Assembly (NCBI RefSeq): GCF_902859805.1
Contig: NZ_CADIKC010000001.1
Location: 1,674,001 to 1,738,000 of the forward strand
Direction of reading: 5' to 3'
DNA length: 64,000 nt
Origin: Paraburkholderia sediminicola
GTDB taxonomy: Bacteria; Pseudomonadota; Gammaproteobacteria; Burkholderiales; Burkholderiaceae
The notes under the pieces are model-generated. The model worked only from the letters and a program-made list of their open reading frames with translations, was not told where the DNA came from and searched no databases. The translations under genes and the position numbers were made by a program. Position 1 is the first letter of the stretch. Each line of letters opens with the position of its first letter. Positions 60,844-64,000 of this stretch are shown piece after piece.

Positions 60844-61545
60844 TCAGACGTCTGGCGAGTTCGGTGGCGTCAGCGTGTTGAGCGTCTGCGACAGCGGCGC
60901 CGTGGCGGGACGTACGTCGCGCACGGCTCGCCACTTGGCGCGGATAAACGGCCGGTCATGGCCGGACACCTTCAGCGCGATATGCGTGACCCAGCGTTGC
61001 GTTGGCACATGCACACCGTGCATCAATAGCGCGAGGATCATGAGACTCGCGGCGACGGGCGCCGCCGACAGCCGGCCCGGCTCGGCATGCCACGCCATGC
61101 GCACGAAGAACAGCGCCGCCAGCGCGCCGACCAGGCAGCCGGTTACGGCTTCAGACGGTGAGTGAGCGCTCAGTACGACGCGCGACAAACCGACCGCAAT
61201 GCCCGCGGCTAGGCCCAATAAGACGCCGAGCAGACGAATCCCCGGACGCGCCGGCAGCAACATCAGGAACAACGCGACCGGATAGACGGCGGTAGACAGC
61301 ATGGCGTGCCCGCTGACGCCAGTGAAATCCAGTTCGCGCACGCCGACGCCCCAGCCGAGGAAGGCCAGCTTGGTCACGGTCACAACGCCGATGGCCGCGC
61401 CAAGCAGCAGCAACCAGCCAGCCGCCATGCGCCACGTGTAGCCGACCGCCAGCCAAAGTGCGATGGCGAACGCAAGCGGCAGCGTCATGCCGGCGGCGCC
61501 GAGGCTGGTGATCGAGTACCACAGATGGGCAGGTAAATCGGGCAT
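60844..61545 (-). CDS. PAP2 family phosphatase
   Basis: The 233-residue product has about six hydrophobic segments and the PAP2 (type 2 phosphatidic acid phosphatase) active-site blocks. These are KLAFLGWGV for motif 1, GVSGHAMLSTAVYP for motif 2 (PSGH reads VSGH) and SRVVLSAHSPSEAVTG for motif 3 (Glu in place of the usual final Asp). Probable substrates are lipid or undecaprenyl phosphates at the outer face of the inner membrane. The changed motif residues make activity likely but not certain. Confidence 0.85.
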   Translation of the reverse strand: MPDLPAHLWYSITSLGAAGMTLPLAFAIALWLAVGYTWRMAAGWLLLLGAAIGVVTVTKLAFLGWGVGVRELDFTGVSGHAMLSTAVYPVALFLMLLPARPGIRLLGVLLGLAAGIAVGLSRVVLSAHSPSEAVTGCLVGALAALFFVRMAWHAEPGRLSAAPVAASLMILALLMHGVHVPTQRWVTHIALKVSGHDRPFIRAKWRAVRDVRPATAPLSQTLNTLTPPNSPDV

Positions 61546-61833
61546 GGCAAAGACGCGACCAAGGTCGCGTAGAATCGGGTTGGTAATGGTTTAACGCGCG
61601 AACGGCGCGAATCGCCGACGCAGCAAAGGTGCCTACCGACAATATTTACCCCGCCAGTATAGACGGGTGCTGCGGGCGGGATTCGCCACGCATCAGGCTT
61701 TTTGTGGCGGGCGTTGGCTAGCGAACAAGCTTTGCCATGGTTTGACGTTGGTGCTGCTGCAAGGTTCGCCGGGCGGAAAATTCGGTACCCGGCAGAGGCT
61801 TAGGCCGCCAGCATCGCATGAGGATTGGTGTTA

Positions 61834-61848
61834 TTGTGCATTGCACAA
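61834..61848. promoter_or_regulatory. TTGTGC-N3-GCACAA palindrome, possible PhaR-type site
   Basis: TTGTGC and GCACAA flank ATT, 55 bases before the esterase ATG. PhaR repressors of polyhydroxybutyrate granule genes recognise TGC-rich inverted repeats (TGC-N3-GCA core), and the downstream gene is a PHB depolymerase-type esterase. The link is by motif type and context only. Confidence 0.5.
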
Positions 61849-61856
61849 CAAAGCGT

Positions 61857-61870
61857 CGTTCGATCGAACG
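61857..61870. promoter_or_regulatory. CGTTCGATCGAACG perfect palindrome
   Basis: A 14-bp perfect palindrome lies 32 bases before the esterase ATG. It could be an operator or the stem of a 5' UTR hairpin. Confidence 0.45.
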
Positions 61871-61902
61871 GCACCTGTCTCTTTTTGCGAGGTTACCCAC
61901 CG

Positions 61903-63099
61903 ATGGCAAAAAGTCTGTCGAAAATCTGGCTGCGCGGTCTTAAGCGGCTGCTCGCGATTCAAACCGAGCACGCTCACGCAACGACCAAGCGCGCCCCCAC
62001 GCGGCCGGCACGCGCCGCCACCACCAAACCTTCGGCCAAGGCCCGCCCGGCCAAGCCGGTGGCCGCGTTGCGCGCATCCGCAAAACGCGAGGCGCCGCGC
62101 GCCGCTCCACGGGAATCACGGGTTCGCCCGCGCGCTTCGGCATGGGCGAGCGGTTCATGGACGCGCTCGTTCCATTCGGCGCCTACCGCGCCTGGGCGGC
62201 TCGTCAACCACCTTCAGTACGGGCTTTACATCCCGTCCGGCCACGCGCACGAGGCGATGCCGCTGGTCGTGATGCTGCACGGCTGCACCCAGTCGATTGA
62301 CGAATTCGCCGAAGGCACGCGGATGAACGTGCTCGCCGACCGGTTCGGCTTTGCCGTCGTTTATCCGGAACAGTCGAAGCATGTGCATTCGCATCGCTGC
62401 TGGCATTGGTACGACGCCAGCGACAGCGCCGGCGGTGCCGAGGCGCGCGCGGTCGTCTCGCTGGTGGATTCACTGGTGGCCCAGCATGGTTTCGATAGCG
62501 AGCGTGTCTATGTCGCTGGGATCTCCGCTGGGGCCGGCTTGACGGCGCTTCTGGCCGCCAACTATCCGGACCGTTTTGCGGCGGTCGCACTGCATTCCGG
62601 CCCCGCTTTCGGCGAGGCTCGCTCCGGCATTACGGCGATGGATGTGATGCGGCGCGGCGCGCGTCGCGAGCCTGCCGAGCTGGTCGACGAACTCGTTAAC
62701 GTGGCTGAATACCCCGGAATGCCGGCCATCATTCTCCACGGCGACACCGACCATGTGGTCGCGCCGGTCAACGCGGACCAGTTGGCGGTGCAGTTTCTCC
62801 GTCTGAACCGGATCGTCGACGAGAAAGGCACGCGCAAATCCGGCGAAGTGAAGGAAGAGCGCAAAGGTGGCGTCGTGATGCGCGACTATCTGCGCGGCGG
62901 CCGGCGCGTGGTGCGGCTGTGCCGTGTCCAGGGGCTCGCGCACGCCTGGAGTGGCGGCGACGACGCCGTACCTTTCCATTCCGCCAAAGGTCCGGACGCA
63001 AGCGCCATGGTGTGGGAATTCTTTAGGCACCAACGCCGCACGGGCACCGGCCGTATCGCGGAAAGCACCGCCACAGAGGCTTCGGCAGGCGCGCGGTGA
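61903..63099 (+). CDS. PHB depolymerase family esterase
   Basis: The 398-residue product has a basic Ala/Arg/Lys-rich N-terminus (about 1-85) without a clear signal peptide, then an alpha/beta hydrolase domain. Its start is YGLYIPSGHAHEAMPLVVML, followed by an HGCTQ oxyanion motif. The Ser nucleophile is in YVAGISAGAGLTAL (near residue 210), the Asp probably in HGDTDHVVAP and the His in GLAHAWSGG. This is the esterase/PHB depolymerase (LpqC-like) family, which acts on polyhydroxyalkanoates or other polyesters and aryl esters. The basic tail may hold it on a polymer granule or polyanion. The ATG at 61903 is preferred over the longer open frame. Confidence 0.85.
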   Translation: MAKSLSKIWLRGLKRLLAIQTEHAHATTKRAPTRPARAATTKPSAKARPAKPVAALRASAKREAPRAAPRESRVRPRASAWASGSWTRSFHSAPTAPGRLVNHLQYGLYIPSGHAHEAMPLVVMLHGCTQSIDEFAEGTRMNVLADRFGFAVVYPEQSKHVHSHRCWHWYDASDSAGGAEARAVVSLVDSLVAQHGFDSERVYVAGISAGAGLTALLAANYPDRFAAVALHSGPAFGEARSGITAMDVMRRGARREPAELVDELVNVAEYPGMPAIILHGDTDHVVAPVNADQLAVQFLRLNRIVDEKGTRKSGEVKEERKGGVVMRDYLRGGRRVVRLCRVQGLAHAWSGGDDAVPFHSAKGPDASAMVWEFFRHQRRTGTGRIAESTATEASAGAR

Positions 63100-63138
63100 C
63101 ATTGGAGCAACACTTCGAAATGAGTATTGGCGTGTTCC

Positions 63139-63186
63139 TAGGGTTTTCCCTATAATGCGGGTTATCCCTTAGGCGTTAACGCCTAA
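63139..63186 (+). promoter_or_regulatory. Palindrome-rich promoter of the DUF3563 gene
   Basis: TAGGG-TTTT-CCCTA (63139-63152) runs directly into a perfect TATAAT (63151-63156). TTGGCG at 63126-63131 is a possible -35 with a long 19-base spacer. Downstream, TTAGGCGTTAACGCCTAA (63169-63186) is a perfect 18-bp palindrome lying in the 5' UTR. Both dyads are well placed for repressor binding. Confidence 0.6.
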
Positions 63187-63206
63187 ATTCATTGTCGAGG
63201 TTGACC

Positions 63207-63383
63207 ATGTACCTGCTTAGCCGCCTGTTTCTGTTCCTGACCAAATCGCCCGATCAACTCGCGAAAGAACGCGCTGACGCTTTCCTCGCAGAGGCAACCG
63301 ATCTTTACGATCTGGAATTCCGTATGCGCAAGCTGGACCGCGAGGCGACCGCCCGTCATCCGGCGTGGATGAGCCAGCACTAA
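63207..63383 (+). CDS. DUF3563 family small protein
   Basis: The 58-residue product reads MYLLSRLFLFLTKS, then a helical stretch with DAFLAEATDLYDLEFRMRKL and ends RHPAWMSQH. This matches DUF3563, a short protein common in Burkholderia and relatives with unknown function. The first 13 residues could be a membrane anchor. The ATG at 63207 follows CGAGG; an upstream in-frame TTG (63192) is less likely. Confidence 0.85.
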   Translation: MYLLSRLFLFLTKSPDQLAKERADAFLAEATDLYDLEFRMRKLDREATARHPAWMSQH

Positions 63384-63400
63384 GCTGCTCGAGTTTGAAG

Positions 63401-63429
63401 CATCGGCGCGTAGCGAAACGCCGATGTTT
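63401..63429 (+). terminator. Terminator-like hairpin after the DUF3563 gene
   Basis: CATCGGCG (63401-63408) and CGCCGATG (63419-63426) form an 8-bp stem followed by TTT, 18 bases after the stop codon. Confidence 0.6.
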
Positions 63430-63515
63430 GGGGCAAGCCGCCCAAGCTGTTATGAGCTATTGGAAGGGCTCAAACACGCTTAAACGGCCAGATTCAATTG
63501 CCACAGTGCGTTGAT

Positions 63516-63680
63516 TCAACACCGCGGTAAAAGCCACCAAGGCAACCAGGGCTCGAGCAGTTTGCCAGCCCAGCGGTCCCGTTGCCAGAACGCAAGCGGC
63601 AGTGCGGCGTTCAGCACTAGCGCGCGAGCTGCGGCCGCAAACGGCGCATCCCTCAGTCTTCGCCAGACGCTTCTGATCAA
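63516..63680 (-). CDS. Possible small ORF downstream of the photolyase gene
   Basis: A TTG-started frame encodes 54 residues with a hydrophobic Ala/Leu stretch (RALVLNAALPLAFW) and a Trp-rich end. It is in the same frame as the photolyase and follows its stop by six codons. There is no ribosome site. It may be noise, a remnant, or a real small membrane peptide. Confidence 0.2.
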   Translation of the reverse strand: MIRSVWRRLRDAPFAAAARALVLNAALPLAFWQRDRWAGKLLEPWLPWWLLPRC

Positions 63681-63698
63681 ATCAATGTGAGCGGGCGC

Positions 63699-64000
63699 TT
63701 ACTTGCCGAAACGGGCAAGCGTACGCTGCCGCGCGTCGGCATGGTCGACGATCGGGGCGGGATAATCCTTGCCCAATACCACACCACATTCTGCGAGCCG
63801 ATCCGCACCTGCCAACCATGGCGCGTGAATCCATTTGGCCGGTAGTTTCGCGAGCTGGGGCAGGTAGCGTTTGATAAAGCGCCCTTCGGCATCGAATTTT
63901 TCGGATTGCGTGATCGGGTTGAAGATCCGGAAATACGGTTGCGCGTCGCATCCCGTCGATGCCGCCCATTGCCAGCCGCCGTTATTCGCCGAGAAATCGA
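63699..64000 (-). CDS. phrB: Deoxyribodipyrimidine photolyase, C-terminal part (gene continues past the window)
   Basis: The last 99 residues of the protein are visible: NNGGWQWAASTGCDAQPYFR, then IFNPITQSEKFDAEGRFIKR and a tail ending in LARFGK. This is the conserved FAD-binding C-terminus of class I CPD photolyases, with the Asn-Gly-Gly-Trp-Gln-Trp and the QPYFRIFNP blocks that contact FAD and DNA. The enzyme splits cyclobutane pyrimidine dimers using blue light. The stop is TAA at 63699-63701 on the - strand. A cryptochrome cannot be ruled out fully from this part alone. Confidence 0.93.
   Translation of the reverse strand, partial: DFSANNGGWQWAASTGCDAQPYFRIFNPITQSEKFDAEGRFIKRYLPQLAKLPAKWIHAPWLAGADRLAECGVVLGKDYPAPIVDHADARQRTLARFGK

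Larger units (their letters stand above)
61546..61902. other. Divergent gap between PAP2 and esterase genes
   Basis: The 357 bases carry no recognisable gene. Two short palindromes lie near the esterase start and are listed separately. Confidence 0.5.

Overview
The window is a dense, high-GC stretch from a betaproteobacterium of the Burkholderiaceae, most likely a Paraburkholderia. The evidence is the gene order sdhE-gltA, leuC-(entericidin)-leuD-leuB-asd-fimV-truA-trpF-trpB-(DNA methyltransferase)-trpA-accD-folC-dedD-like-cvpA-purF-metZ, which is typical of that family, together with the protein sequences. In sequenced Burkholderia this block usually lies on the second large replicon, so the window may come from a chromid; that is inference. 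I see no rRNA, tRNA, CRISPR array, insertion sequence or prophage.

Bases 1-21,400 (nearly all + strand) hold housekeeping metabolism: the end of the succinate dehydrogenase flavinylation factor gene, citrate synthase, leucine synthesis (leuCDB, with a small entericidin-like lipoprotein between leuC and leuD), aspartate-semialdehyde dehydrogenase, the pilus/polarity protein FimV, a tRNA pseudouridine synthase, the trpF-trpB-trpA cluster with an orphan DNA methyltransferase inside it, then accD, folC, a SPOR protein, cvpA, purF and metZ. Upstream of asd lies an unannotated-looking 39-codon reading frame with seven Thr codons clustered at its end, followed by mutually exclusive hairpins. This looks like a transcription attenuator for threonine-family synthesis and is the most interesting regulatory signal in the window.

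Bases 21,400-28,600 are mixed accessory genes: an AraC regulator, an FKBP isomerase, a soluble histidine-kinase-like protein whose ATP-binding part looks degenerate, a CNNM/CorC-type membrane protein, a TauE/SafE permease, a peptidase-M19 protein with an extra N-terminal domain before an internal Tat/lipobox signal, and a TetR regulator divergent from a SnoaL-like protein with a perfect palindrome between them.

Bases 28,600-47,100 (all - strand) form one seven-gene alpha-glucan/trehalose operon, glgE-treS(maltokinase fusion)-glgB-glgX-treZ-malQ-treY, with overlapping or closely spaced genes. Trehalose can be turned into maltose-1-phosphate by TreS/maltokinase, polymerised by GlgE, branched by GlgB, debranched by GlgX, recycled by MalQ and returned to trehalose by TreY/TreZ. 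GlgE carries an extra GH13-like N-terminal half whose acid/base Glu appears lost.

Bases 47,100-64,000 hold a DUF1345 membrane protein, a three-subunit periplasmic FAD/cytochrome c sugar dehydrogenase, a PP2A-like phosphatase, a RES/Xre toxin-antitoxin pair, an Ala/Lys-rich secreted protein, two LysR regulators (one ArgP-like), a tautomerase, the molybdate system (modE convergent with modABC), a PAP2 phosphatase, a PHB-depolymerase-like esterase, a DUF3563 small protein with a palindrome-rich promoter, and the C-terminal end of a DNA photolyase.
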